Source: Streptomyces hyderabadensis | GTDB taxonomy: Bacteria > Actinomycetota > Actinomycetes > Streptomycetales > Streptomycetaceae | Length of the DNA: 64,000 nucleotides | Direction of reading: 5' to 3' | NCBI RefSeq assembly: GCF_020404845.1 | Contig: NZ_JAIOJZ010000009.1 | Coordinates: 1-64,000, forward strand | In this document: positions 1 through 6,547 of the stretch, one piece after another | How the letters are laid out: each line of letters starts with the position of its first letter | Position numbering within the stretch: the first letter of the stretch is position 1 | Program-made: the position numbers and the translations under genes | Notes under the pieces: generated by a model | What the model was told of the DNA's origin: nothing | What the model saw: only the letters and a program-made list of their open reading frames with translations | Databases searched by the model: none

Positions 1-1991
1 GCTGCCCACCTACGCCTTCCAGCGCCGGCACTACTGGACCACCCAGGCCGGGTCCACAAGTGCCGCCGGGCACCCCTTGGCCGGCACGGCCGTCTCCCTC
101 GCCGACACCGAGGGGATGGCGGGGCGGTGGGCATGTCCGCGCCGATGAAGTAACTCGGGTGCGGGGGCTGGTTGTAGGCGGTGTTCTGCCAGGCCAGGGC
201 GGTGCGGTACTGGGTGTCGTGGAGGAGGGTGGTAATGCGGGTGTCGGTGGCGTAGGGAGTGGAGTAGATGCGCAGGGCCGTGTTGTCCGACGTGCGCCAG
301 ACGACCTCCTCGCGCCAGTCGCCGAGGATGTCCCCGGCCAGGACCGGGGTGGCCTTCGTGCCGTTGTTGGAGGCGACTCCGGAGCCGGTGAGGAGGCGGG
401 TGTCGCCGGAGGTGCCGTACTTGTCGACGTGGGTGCCGTCGAGGAGTTCGCGGACGGTGTCCCCGTCCCACCAGGTCAGGAAGTTGGCGCTGGAGGGCTT
501 GCGGCTGTTCACCACCGTGCCCTTCGGGTTGCGGATGCCGCTCTCGGCCGACGACCAGGACTCGGCGCCCGCGCTGCCCGGCCAGATGTCGCCGGACACG
601 CCGCGGCCGTTGTCGCCGCTCGCGCCGGTGGACCACAGGATCTGTCCGGTGCGCGCGTCCGCCATCCACGACGAGGGCTTTGATCCGTCCTCGTCGACCT
701 TGAACTCCTCCAGGCCCGCGCGGGAGGGGTCGAGGTCGCCGACGTGCATGGCGTCGCCGTGGCCGTTCCTCGTGGTCCACAGGGCGTAGCCGTTGTCGTC
801 GACGGCCATCGCCCCGTACACGATCTCGTCCCGGCCGTCGCCGTCGACGTCCGCGACGGAGAGCTGGTGGTTGCCCTGGCCGTCGTAGCCCTTGCCGCTG
901 TTGGTCGAGGAGTTGGTGTCGAAGGTCCAGCGGCGGGTGAAGCGGCCGTCCCGCCAGTCCCAGGCCGCGATCACCGTGCGCGTGTAGTAGCCGCGCGCCA
1001 TGATCAGGGAGGGGCGGGAGCCGTCCAGGTACGCCGTGCCCGCGAGGAAGCGGTCGACGCGGTTGCCGTACGAGTCGCCCCAGGACGAGACCGAGCCGCG
1101 GGCGGGGACGTAGTCGACGGTGCCCATGGCCTTGCCGGTCGCGCCGTCGAACATGGTGAGGTATTCGGGGCCCGACAGGACGTAGCCGCTGGAGTTGCGG
1201 TGGTCGGCCGAGGAACTGCCGATGACCGCGCCGGTGCCGTCCTTGGTGCCGTCGGCGGTCTTCATGGCGACTTCCGCCCGGCCGTCGCCGTCGTAGTCGT
1301 ACACCTGGAACTGGGTGTAGTGGGCGCCGGAGCGGATGTTGCGGCCCAGGTCGATGCGCCACAGGCGGGTGCCGTCGAGCCTGATGCCGTCGACGACCGT
1401 GTTTCCTGTGTGGCCGGACTGGGAGTTGTCCTTGGCGTTGGTCGGCTGCCACTTCAGGACGAGGTCGAGCGCGCCGTCGCCGTCGAGGTCACCGACGGAG
1501 GCGTCGTTGGCCTCGTAGGTGTAGGAGACGCCGTCGGGGGTGGTGCCGCCGGCCGGCGGGCTGATCGGCACGTCCTTGTAGCCGGCGCGGAACTGGATCG
1601 CGTGGCCGGAGTCGCCCTGCTCCGTGCCGTTCACGACCGCGCGGACCGTGTAGTCGGCGTGGGAAGGGGCGCCGGCGTGAAAGAAGGTGGTGGAGCCGGT
1701 GATCGGGGCGGAGTTGACCTTCGTGCCGGCCCGGTACACGTTGAAGGCGACGTCGTCCGGGTCGGTGCCCAGCCAGCGCCAGCCGACCAGGTTGCCGTCG
1801 CCGGTGTGGACGCTGACGACGCCCCGGTCCAGGGCCTCGACCTGGCGTGCGGTGGCGGCGGCCACGGCGGTGTCGGGGGCCGGCGTGGTCAGGCCCGCGC
1901 CCGCCAGCCCGGCGGCGAGGGCCACGGCCAGGGTGCGTGGGCGTCTGCGGTGGGTGCGGGGGACGTGGGGGCGAGTGTGGGGGTGCCGCAC
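1..1991 (-). CDS. Secreted rhamnogalacturonan lyase (PL11-type), 3' end rearranged
   Basis: This is an extracellular polysaccharide lyase that would cut rhamnogalacturonan I of pectin. The GTG at 1991 is chosen because AGGAGG lies at 2000-2005. An Arg-rich n-region and an Ala/Leu hydrophobic stretch form a signal peptide of about 40 residues. A fibronectin-like N-terminal part follows (GWRWLGTDPDDVAFNVYR), then a propeller with Ca-binding GDLDGDG and YDYDGDGRAE motifs and the conserved tail QYRTALAWQNTAYNQPP. Recognisable sequence ends near base 124. Beyond that the frame stays open, without a stop, to the window edge through PKS-derived DNA, so the true C-terminus is missing. The catalytic core appears complete, and only the last residues are replaced. 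Confidence 0.88.
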   Translation of the reverse strand, partial: MRHPHTRPHVPRTHRRRPRTLAVALAAGLAGAGLTTPAPDTAVAAATARQVEALDRGVVSVHTGDGNLVGWRWLGTDPDDVAFNVYRAGTKVNSAPITGSTTFFHAGAPSHADYTVRAVVNGTEQGDSGHAIQFRAGYKDVPISPPAGGTTPDGVSYTYEANDASVGDLDGDGALDLVLKWQPTNAKDNSQSGHTGNTVVDGIRLDGTRLWRIDLGRNIRSGAHYTQFQVYDYDGDGRAEVAMKTADGTKDGTGAVIGSSSADHRNSSGYVLSGPEYLTMFDGATGKAMGTVDYVPARGSVSSWGDSYGNRVDRFLAGTAYLDGSRPSLIMARGYYTRTVIAAWDWRDGRFTRRWTFDTNSSTNSGKGYDGQGNHQLSVADVDGDGRDEIVYGAMAVDDNGYALWTTRNGHGDAMHVGDLDPSRAGLEEFKVDEDGSKPSSWMADARTGQILWSTGASGDNGRGVSGDIWPGSAGAESWSSAESGIRNPKGTVVNSRKPSSANFLTWWDGDTVRELLDGTHVDKYGTSGDTRLLTGSGVASNNGTKATPVLAGDILGDWREEVVWRTSDNTALRIYSTPYATDTRITTLLHDTQYRTALAWQNTAYNQPPHPSYFIGADMPTAPPSPRCRRGRRPCRPRGARRHLWTRPGWSSSAGAGRRRWA
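2..148 (+). pseudogene. Fragment of a modular polyketide synthase (AT end and first residues of a DH domain)
   Basis: The frame entered at base 2 reads LPTYAFQRRHYW, the signature at the end of acyltransferase domains in type I modular polyketide synthases. A short linker follows, then HPLAGTAVSLADTEG, which resembles the first strand of a PKS dehydratase domain. Similarity stops near base 115, and the frame runs on for about ten unrelated codons to TGA at 146-148, inside the antisense 3' end of the lyase gene. A PKS module is thousands of residues long, so this is only a broken edge of one. It may be a real deletion or recombination scar, or an assembly join, since PKS repeats often break contigs. 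The PKS identity is firm; the gene status is not. Confidence 0.75.
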
Positions 1992-2041
1992 GGGACGAAC
2001 CTCCTGAGGGACGGACGGGTTCCGCCTCTCAGTCGCCGCCC

Positions 2042-2063
2042 GGGGCGGCCGGGTTGCCGCCCC
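2042..2063. terminator. Hairpin after the methyltransferase gene
   Basis: GGGGCGGC (2042-2049) pairs perfectly with GCCGCCCC (2056-2063) across a 6-base loop. It lies directly after the stop of the minus-strand methyltransferase and before the lyase start region. There is no T-tract, which is usual for streptomycete terminators. Confidence 0.5.
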
Positions 2064-2067
2064 TCCC

Positions 2068-2808
2068 TCACGACTTGGTGAACGCCGCGAGCGTGAAGAC
2101 GGGGTCGGGCCGGGGCCGGTCCTGGTCCGGGAGGGCGGCCAGCCGCGCGGCGAAGTCCTCCGCGAGCGGTTCGCCGGGGGGCAGCGTGACGAACCAGCCG
2201 CGCCGCAGGTCGGCCACCGTCCGGCGGGGGCTGCGGCCCTGGCCGTGGCCGGTGAAGCGGGCGCTGCCCGCCGGGACCAGGCCGTGCTCGCGGGCGTACC
2301 CCTCGACCAGGTGGGCGGCGTCGTGCGCGGTGCTGGGCGGGCGGTCGGCGAGCACGGCGTCGATGTCGCTGCCCACGTTGTGCGAGGCGCCCTTGTCGAC
2401 CGTGGTCACGTACGTTCCGCCGGGCCGCAGCACGCGGGCGCACTCACCGACGATGGCCCGCACGTTCTCGGCGCCGCCCGCCAGGTGCAGCAGCCACACG
2501 CTGGTCACGGCGTCGAACGCCCCCGCGCCGAAGGGCAGTCGGCGGCTGTCGGCGAGCAGGACGGCCCCGGGCAGCCGGGCGGCGGCGCGGTGGGCCATGG
2601 CGGGGGCGAGGTCGGCGCCCACCACCCGCAGGCCGTCGCGTCCGGCGGCGATCCGGCGGGTGACGATGCCGGTGCCGCAGGCCACGTCGAGCAGCCGGCG
2701 GGCCTGGCGCGGCACCAGGTTCAGTACGGCCTGCGCGGCCGCCGCGGCCCGGGGCTCGCCGCCGCGGGAGGCGTCGTACCGCTCCGCTTCCTTGTCATAG
2801 TCGAGCAC
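2068..2808 (-). CDS. SAM-dependent class I methyltransferase
   Basis: A 246-residue methyltransferase of the UbiE/Methyltransf_11 type. The SAM-binding glycine motif LLDVACGTGIVTRR is at about residues 40-53, followed by the acidic loop VVGADLAP and the post-II motif DAVTSVWLLHL. The substrate cannot be told from sequence. The GTG start lies four bases after the stop of the pterin dehydratase gene, so the two are probably co-transcribed. A hairpin follows the stop. The start is reasonable because upstream in-frame sequence belongs to the preceding gene. Confidence 0.85.
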   Translation of the reverse strand: MLDYDKEAERYDASRGGEPRAAAAAQAVLNLVPRQARRLLDVACGTGIVTRRIAAGRDGLRVVGADLAPAMAHRAAARLPGAVLLADSRRLPFGAGAFDAVTSVWLLHLAGGAENVRAIVGECARVLRPGGTYVTTVDKGASHNVGSDIDAVLADRPPSTAHDAAHLVEGYAREHGLVPAGSARFTGHGQGRSPRRTVADLRRGWFVTLPPGEPLAEDFAARLAALPDQDRPRPDPVFTLAAFTKS

Positions 2809-2812
2809 ACCG

Positions 2813-3118
2813 TCAGTGTGCCCCGTGACCGGCGGCCAGGTCCTCCACCCTGCGGGCGAGCTCGACGTCCTTCTCGGTGACGGCGCCGCCCGCGCTGTGG
2901 GTGTGCACGGCCAGGGCCACCGTGTTGTAGCCGAGCGTCAGGTCGGAGTGGTGGTCCAGCTCCTCCTGCACCTGGGCGATGTGGACGACCATCGCGGTCG
3001 CCGCGAAGTGGGAGCCGAGCCGGTAGGAGCGGGTGAGCCGGCCGGCGTCGAGGGACCAGCCGGGCAGAGCGGCCAGCCGCTCCTCGATCTCCTGCGGCGA
3101 CAGCGGTTCGACGGGCAT
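2813..3118 (-). CDS. Pterin-4a-carbinolamine dehydratase
   Basis: A 101-residue protein of the PCD/DCoH family, which dehydrates 4a-hydroxytetrahydropterin to recycle pterin cofactor after aromatic amino-acid hydroxylation. The family signature is visible: HIAQVQEELDHHSDLTLGYNTVAL, split here as EELDHHSDL and YNTVAL, with the paired His residues of the active site followed by HTHSAGGAVTEKD. The ATG at 3116-3118 has AAGGAG upstream; longer in-frame starts reach into unrelated sequence. It is first in a two-gene unit with the methyltransferase. No aromatic amino-acid hydroxylase is seen in the window, so its partner is unknown. Confidence 0.9.
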   Translation of the reverse strand: MPVEPLSPQEIEERLAALPGWSLDAGRLTRSYRLGSHFAATAMVVHIAQVQEELDHHSDLTLGYNTVALAVHTHSAGGAVTEKDVELARRVEDLAAGHGAH

Positions 3119-3207
3119 GTGCTGCGCTCCTTCGCTGGTGGTGCTGGAGGGACGGATCCGTTTCAGCGTGCCACACCGCGACCCCACCGGCGCGGCCCGG
3201 CGTCGAC

Positions 3208-3221
3208 TACCGTTCCGGGTA
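3208..3221 (+). promoter_or_regulatory. Possible -10 box of a leaderless gene
   Basis: TACCGT at 3208-3213 is followed by seven bases and then the ATG at 3221, with no Shine-Dalgarno sequence. This geometry puts transcription start at or next to the start codon. The same arrangement recurs at five other genes in the window. Confidence 0.4.
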
Positions 3222-4036
3222 TGACCGCACTCGTGCCCGGTACCCCCGCCACCGACCGGGGTGTGGGACCGATGCTGCGTGCCTGGCGGGAGCGGCGGCG
3301 GGTCAGCCAGCTGGAGCTGGCGCTGCGGGCCGGCTCCTCGGCCCGGCACATCTCCTTCGTCGAGACGGGCCGTTCCCGGCCGAGCGAGGAGATGGTGCTG
3401 CGCCTCGCCGAGCACCTGGACGTGCCCGTGCGTGAGCGCAACGCGCTGCTGCTCGCCGCCGGTTACGCCCCGCACTACCCGGAGACCCCCCTGGACGACC
3501 CCGCGCTCGGCGCCCTGCGCGAGGGCGTGGAGCGGCTGATCCGGGGCTACGAGCCGTATCCCGCGCTGGTCGTCGACGCGACGTACCGGGTGCTGGCGGC
3601 CAACCGGGGGATCGCGATGCTCACGGACGGCGTCGCCGAGCACCTGCTCGCACCGCCGGTGAACGCGATCCGGCTGACGCTGCACCCGCAGGGCCTGGCG
3701 CCGCGCATCCGCAATCTGCGCGAGTGGCGCGGGCACCTGCTGGCGCAGATGGAGCGGCAGATCGCCCTGCACCGCTCGCAGCCGCTGCGGCAGCTGTACG
3801 ACGAGGTGGTGGCGTACCCGGTGCCGGACACCGGGCCGGGCCGTGAGCCGGAGGAGCCGGTGCCGTACTTCGCGCTGCCGATGCGGATCGAGCACGAGGG
3901 CCAGGTGCTGTCGTTCATCTCGTCCATCTCCACCTTCAACACCCCGATGGACGTGACGGTCGCCGAGCTGGCCGTCGAGACGCTGCTCCCGGCCGACCCG
4001 GCGACGGTCAAGTACCTTCACTCGCTGCTGCCCTGA
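3221..4036 (+). CDS. XRE-family regulator with MmyB-like ligand-binding domain
   Basis: A 271-residue transcription regulator. Residues 15-75 form a helix-turn-helix (RRRVSQLELALRAGSSARHISFVETGRSRPS). The rest matches the MmyB/MLTR ligand-binding region, with the conserved YPALVVDATYRVLAANRG and the C-terminal FISSISTFNTPMDVTVAELAVETLLPADP. The family is thought to sense fatty-acid or other lipophilic ligands. The start at 3221 is chosen because homology begins there; an open frame extends upstream across the antisense pterin dehydratase gene. There is no ribosome-binding site, so it is probably leaderless. Its 3' end overlaps the convergent membrane-protein gene by 19 bases. Targets are unknown; neighbours are candidates. 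Confidence 0.88.
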   Translation: MTALVPGTPATDRGVGPMLRAWRERRRVSQLELALRAGSSARHISFVETGRSRPSEEMVLRLAEHLDVPVRERNALLLAAGYAPHYPETPLDDPALGALREGVERLIRGYEPYPALVVDATYRVLAANRGIAMLTDGVAEHLLAPPVNAIRLTLHPQGLAPRIRNLREWRGHLLAQMERQIALHRSQPLRQLYDEVVAYPVPDTGPGREPEEPVPYFALPMRIEHEGQVLSFISSISTFNTPMDVTVAELAVETLLPADPATVKYLHSLLP

Positions 4037-4443
4037 CCCTGGCGCAGGGCGCCGTACTGGAGCAGGGCGAAGCCGGCGACGACGAGTGCCTGGAGCACCG
4101 TCCACACCGCTCCGGCCGTGGTGGGCGTGAGCCAGAGGGCGAGCGCGACGAAGCTGACGGCCGCCCAGGCCAGGTTGGCCTCGACGACGGCCCGGACGGC
4201 GAGCGCCGGGGGCCGGGGGCGGGCGGCCAGCAGGCCCACGCACCCGGCGTAGACCGCGAGGAAGGCGCCGAGGACGAGGAGCAGCCCGGAGCCGGCGCCG
4301 AACCAGCGGCCGAGCGGGCCGGAGAGCACGAGGTAGGCGAACGCGTTGGTGCCGGTCACCACCGCGTCGAGGGCGAGGAAGCGGCGGAGCATCAGCCGCG
4401 GTTCGGCCGTACGGGCGAGTGCGGCGAGCTGGTGCGTGGACAT
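4018..4443 (-). CDS. Small integral membrane protein, four predicted helices
   Basis: A 141-residue hydrophobic protein with about four transmembrane segments (FLALDAVVTGTNAFAYLVL; LLLVLGAFLAVYAGCVGLLAA; VEANLAWAAVSFVALALWL; AVWTVLQALVVAGFALLQYG). This is the layout of small uncharacterised actinobacterial membrane proteins often found beside XRE or MarR regulators. No catalytic motif is visible. It converges on, and overlaps, the XRE regulator. A perfect 17-base palindrome lies 114 bases upstream of its ATG, a plausible operator. Function unknown. Confidence 0.75.
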   Translation of the reverse strand: MSTHQLAALARTAEPRLMLRRFLALDAVVTGTNAFAYLVLSGPLGRWFGAGSGLLLVLGAFLAVYAGCVGLLAARPRPPALAVRAVVEANLAWAAVSFVALALWLTPTTAGAVWTVLQALVVAGFALLQYGALRQGQGSSE

Positions 4444-4532
4444 GACGAGTCACCCTCCGTCGGATCGGAGATGCTGGGGTGGGCCGGGCCCCGGGCCGGG
4501 GTGCGCCGGTCCGGGGCCCGGTGGCTCCACGA

Positions 4533-4573
4533 TCCCGCCCCGCACGGGCGGGGTCGATTACCCGGCGGGTAAT
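4533..4573. promoter_or_regulatory. Two inverted repeats in a divergent promoter region
   Basis: CCCGCCC and GGGCGGG form one inverted repeat near 4534-4552. ATTACCC-GGC-GGGTAAT at 4557-4573 is a perfect 7+3+7 palindrome, unusually AT-rich for this region. Both lie between the minus-strand membrane protein (start 4443) and the plus-strand regulator (start 4671). The second looks like a dimeric repressor operator, but the protein that binds it is unknown. Confidence 0.5.
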
Positions 4574-4607
4574 GCGTCCGGTACATGAATGATCCACGAA
4601 CACCCCT

Positions 4608-4647
4608 GTGAGACTGACAGAGGAACATGACAGACTGCGGTGAGACT
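4608..4647 (+). repeat. Direct repeat GTGAGACT upstream of the DUF5753 regulator
   Basis: GTGAGACT occurs at 4608-4615 and again at 4640-4647, exactly 32 bases (about three helical turns) apart, with GACAG words between. It lies just before the GTG at 4671 and could be a binding site for the regulator itself. Confidence 0.35.
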
Positions 4648-4670
4648 TGGGCGCGTTGGGGAGGCGTGGC

Positions 4671-5534
4671 GTGAGTGAGCGGCGGGCCGCACCCACCGTG
4701 GGCCAGGTGGTCCTGGGCAGGCGGCTGCAGGAACTGCGGGAGACGGCGGGCCTCAAGCGCGAGGAGGCCGCCAAGGTGCTCCGGGTGGCCCCGGCGACGG
4801 TACGGCGCATGGAGATGGCCGAGGTCGCGCTGAAAATACCGTACGTCCAGATACTGCTGACGGCGTACGGGGTCGCCGGCGACGAGGTCGCGGCGTTCGT
4901 CGCGCTCGCCGAGGAGGCGAACCAGCCGGGCTGGTGGCAGCGGTACCACGACGTGCTGCCGGACTGGTTCAGCCTGTACGTGAGCCTGGAGGGCGCGGCG
5001 CGGATCGTCCGCTCCTACGAGCCGCACTTCGTCCCGGGGCTGCTGCAGACCGAGGACTACGCGCGCTCGGTCCTGGAGGCCGGGACCATCGGCAGCGCGG
5101 GCTCGGACGCGGTGGAGCGGCACGTGTCCCTGCGCATGGAGCGGCAGCGCCTCCTCGACCGCCAGGACCCGCCCCACCTGTGGGTGGTGATGGACGAGAC
5201 GGTGCTGAAGCGGCCGGTGAGCATCCACGGCCGGGTGATGCGCGAGCAGCTCGACAAGCTGCTGGAGTTCGCCGGCCGGGACCGGGTGACGCTCCAGGTC
5301 GCCGAGTTCGAGGACGGGCCGCACCCCGGGACGTACGCGCCGTTCACCCTGTTCCGGTTCGCGGAGCCGGAGCTGCCCGACATGGTCTTCACCGAGTACC
5401 TGACGGGCGCCCTGTACCTGGACTCCCGTGCCGAGGTCTCGGCGCACCTGGAGGTCCTGGACCACATGACGGCGCGCGCCGCCTCGACCCAGCGCACCGA
5501 GAAGATCCTGCGCGAGTACCGCGAGACCTTCTGA
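4671..5534 (+). CDS. Helix-turn-helix regulator with DUF5753 domain
   Basis: A 287-residue protein of a family greatly expanded in Streptomyces. Residues 10-70 form the helix-turn-helix (VVLGRRLQELRETAGLKREEAAKVL). Residues 100-280 carry DUF5753 motifs: YEPHFVPGLLQTEDYARSVL, VVMDETVLKRPV, VTLQVAEFEDGPHPG and a C-terminal TEKILREYRETF. Members usually pair with a small DUF397 protein and influence development and antibiotic production. No DUF397 partner is present here; a DUF574 methyltransferase follows instead. The GTG at 4671 is chosen for GGGAGG eight bases upstream; an in-frame GTG eight codons earlier lacks one. Confidence 0.88.
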   Translation: MSERRAAPTVGQVVLGRRLQELRETAGLKREEAAKVLRVAPATVRRMEMAEVALKIPYVQILLTAYGVAGDEVAAFVALAEEANQPGWWQRYHDVLPDWFSLYVSLEGAARIVRSYEPHFVPGLLQTEDYARSVLEAGTIGSAGSDAVERHVSLRMERQRLLDRQDPPHLWVVMDETVLKRPVSIHGRVMREQLDKLLEFAGRDRVTLQVAEFEDGPHPGTYAPFTLFRFAEPELPDMVFTEYLTGALYLDSRAEVSAHLEVLDHMTARAASTQRTEKILREYRETF

Positions 5535-5548
5535 CCGGCGACGACCCG

Positions 5549-5602
5549 CACGCAGCCCAGGCAGTTCACGCACTCCACGCAGTTCACGCAGTCCAGGCAG
5601 CA
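5549..5602 (+). repeat. Six-copy 9-base tandem repeat
   Basis: Six consecutive 9-mers of the form CASGCAGTC run without gaps: CACGCAGCC, CAGGCAGTT, CACGCACTC, CACGCAGTT, CACGCAGTC, CAGGCAGCA. They fill the gap between the regulator stop (5534) and the ribosome-binding site (GAGGAG, 5617-5622) of the next gene. Confidence 0.8.
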
Positions 5603-5632
5603 GCCCACGGAGCACCGAGGAGACGACACCGC

Positions 5633-6442
5633 ATGACCGGATCCGAGACCGCGCCCCTCGACACCAGCCGGCCGCACCCGGCCCGGGTCTACGACTGGTG
5701 GCTGGGCGGCAAGGACAACTACCCGGTGGACGAGGAGCTGGCCCGCAAGATCCTCGCGGCGGACAGCACGGCGGTGCGCGGGGCGCGCGCGAACCGGCGG
5801 TTCATGCACCGGGCGGTCCGCACCCTCGCCGAGGCCGGGATCCGCCAGTTCCTGGACATCGGCACCGGCATCCCCACCGAGCCGAACCTGCACCAGGTGG
5901 CCCAGGCGGTGGCGCCCGATTCGCGGATCGTCTACGCCGACAACGACCCGATCGTCCTCAGGCACGCCGAGGCGCTGCTGCACGGCTCGGCGGAGGGCAC
6001 CACCGCCTACGTCGACGCCGACGTCCGGGACCCGGACCGGATCCTGCGGCTGGCGGGCGAGTCCCTGGACTTCGGCCGGCCGGTCGCCCTGTCGCTGGTG
6101 GCCCTGACCCACTACCTCGACGACGCGGCCGACGGCGACGACGTGTACGGCCTGCTCAAGCGGTACGCCGACGTGCTCGCACCCGGCAGCTTCCTGGTCC
6201 TGACGCAGGTCACCCCCGACCTGAACCCGGAGGCGGTGGGCAAGGCCGCGGAGCTGTTCGCCCGCGGCGGCACACCGTTCCACCCGCGCTCCCTCCCCGA
6301 CTTCGCGCGCTTCTTCGACGGCCTGGAGCTGCTGGGCCCCGGCATCATCCCGGTCACCGGCTGGCGGCCCGAACCGGAGGACGTGGCGGCCCAGACCGAG
6401 GGCATCGTGCCGGTGTACGCGGGGGTGGCCCGCAAGCCCTGA
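5633..6442 (+). CDS. DUF574 family SAM-dependent methyltransferase
   Basis: A 269-residue protein of the actinobacterial DUF574 (Methyltransf_19) family. Typical features are the N-terminal PHPARVYDWWLGGKDNYPVD, the Rossmann-like SAM site FLDIGTGIPTEPNLHQVAQ, ADNDPIVLRHAEALL and the ending EGIVPVYAGVARKP. Its substrate is unknown; family structures bind SAM. GAGGAG precedes the ATG at 5633. It lies 98 bases downstream of the DUF5753 regulator on the same strand, a pairing common in Streptomyces, with the tandem repeat between them. It probably forms one unit with the regulator, separate from the nar operon that starts 105 bases later. Confidence 0.88.
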   Translation: MTGSETAPLDTSRPHPARVYDWWLGGKDNYPVDEELARKILAADSTAVRGARANRRFMHRAVRTLAEAGIRQFLDIGTGIPTEPNLHQVAQAVAPDSRIVYADNDPIVLRHAEALLHGSAEGTTAYVDADVRDPDRILRLAGESLDFGRPVALSLVALTHYLDDAADGDDVYGLLKRYADVLAPGSFLVLTQVTPDLNPEAVGKAAELFARGGTPFHPRSLPDFARFFDGLELLGPGIIPVTGWRPEPEDVAAQTEGIVPVYAGVARKP

Positions 6443-6491
6443 CGAGGAGGTCCGAGGCCCCCGTCCTGACCCGTACGGGCGCCGCGAACGG

Positions 6492-6547
6492 GTGCGCTCC
6501 CGTGCCCGGCCCTAGGTTCGGGAACCAGGGCGAGCAAGGGAGCGCAC
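6492..6547 (+). promoter_or_regulatory. Nested inverted repeat abutting the narG start codon
   Basis: GTGCGCTCCC (6492-6501) is the exact complement of GGGAGCGCAC (6538-6547), which contains the ribosome-binding GGGAG and touches the GTG start. Inside the 36-base loop is a second helix: GCCCT/AGGGC (6509-6513/6527-6531) and GGTT/AACC (6515-6518/6523-6526). TAGGTT at 6513-6518 could alternatively be a -10 box, making the inner repeat a DNA operator. Confidence 0.6.

Noticed and set aside
31..1452. Long minus-strand frame of 473 codons
   Set aside because: It is an Arg/His/Pro-rich shadow of the lyase gene in another frame; the lyase frame has clear GDLDGDG motifs and a signal peptide.
1..2000. 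Start of an antibiotic gene cluster
   Set aside because: Only about 38 codons of PKS are present, and the following genes are degradative or general metabolism.
3217..3222. GGGTAT as a SigB-type -10 for the XRE gene
   Set aside because: It overlaps the start codon and no GNNT stands 14-16 bases upstream.
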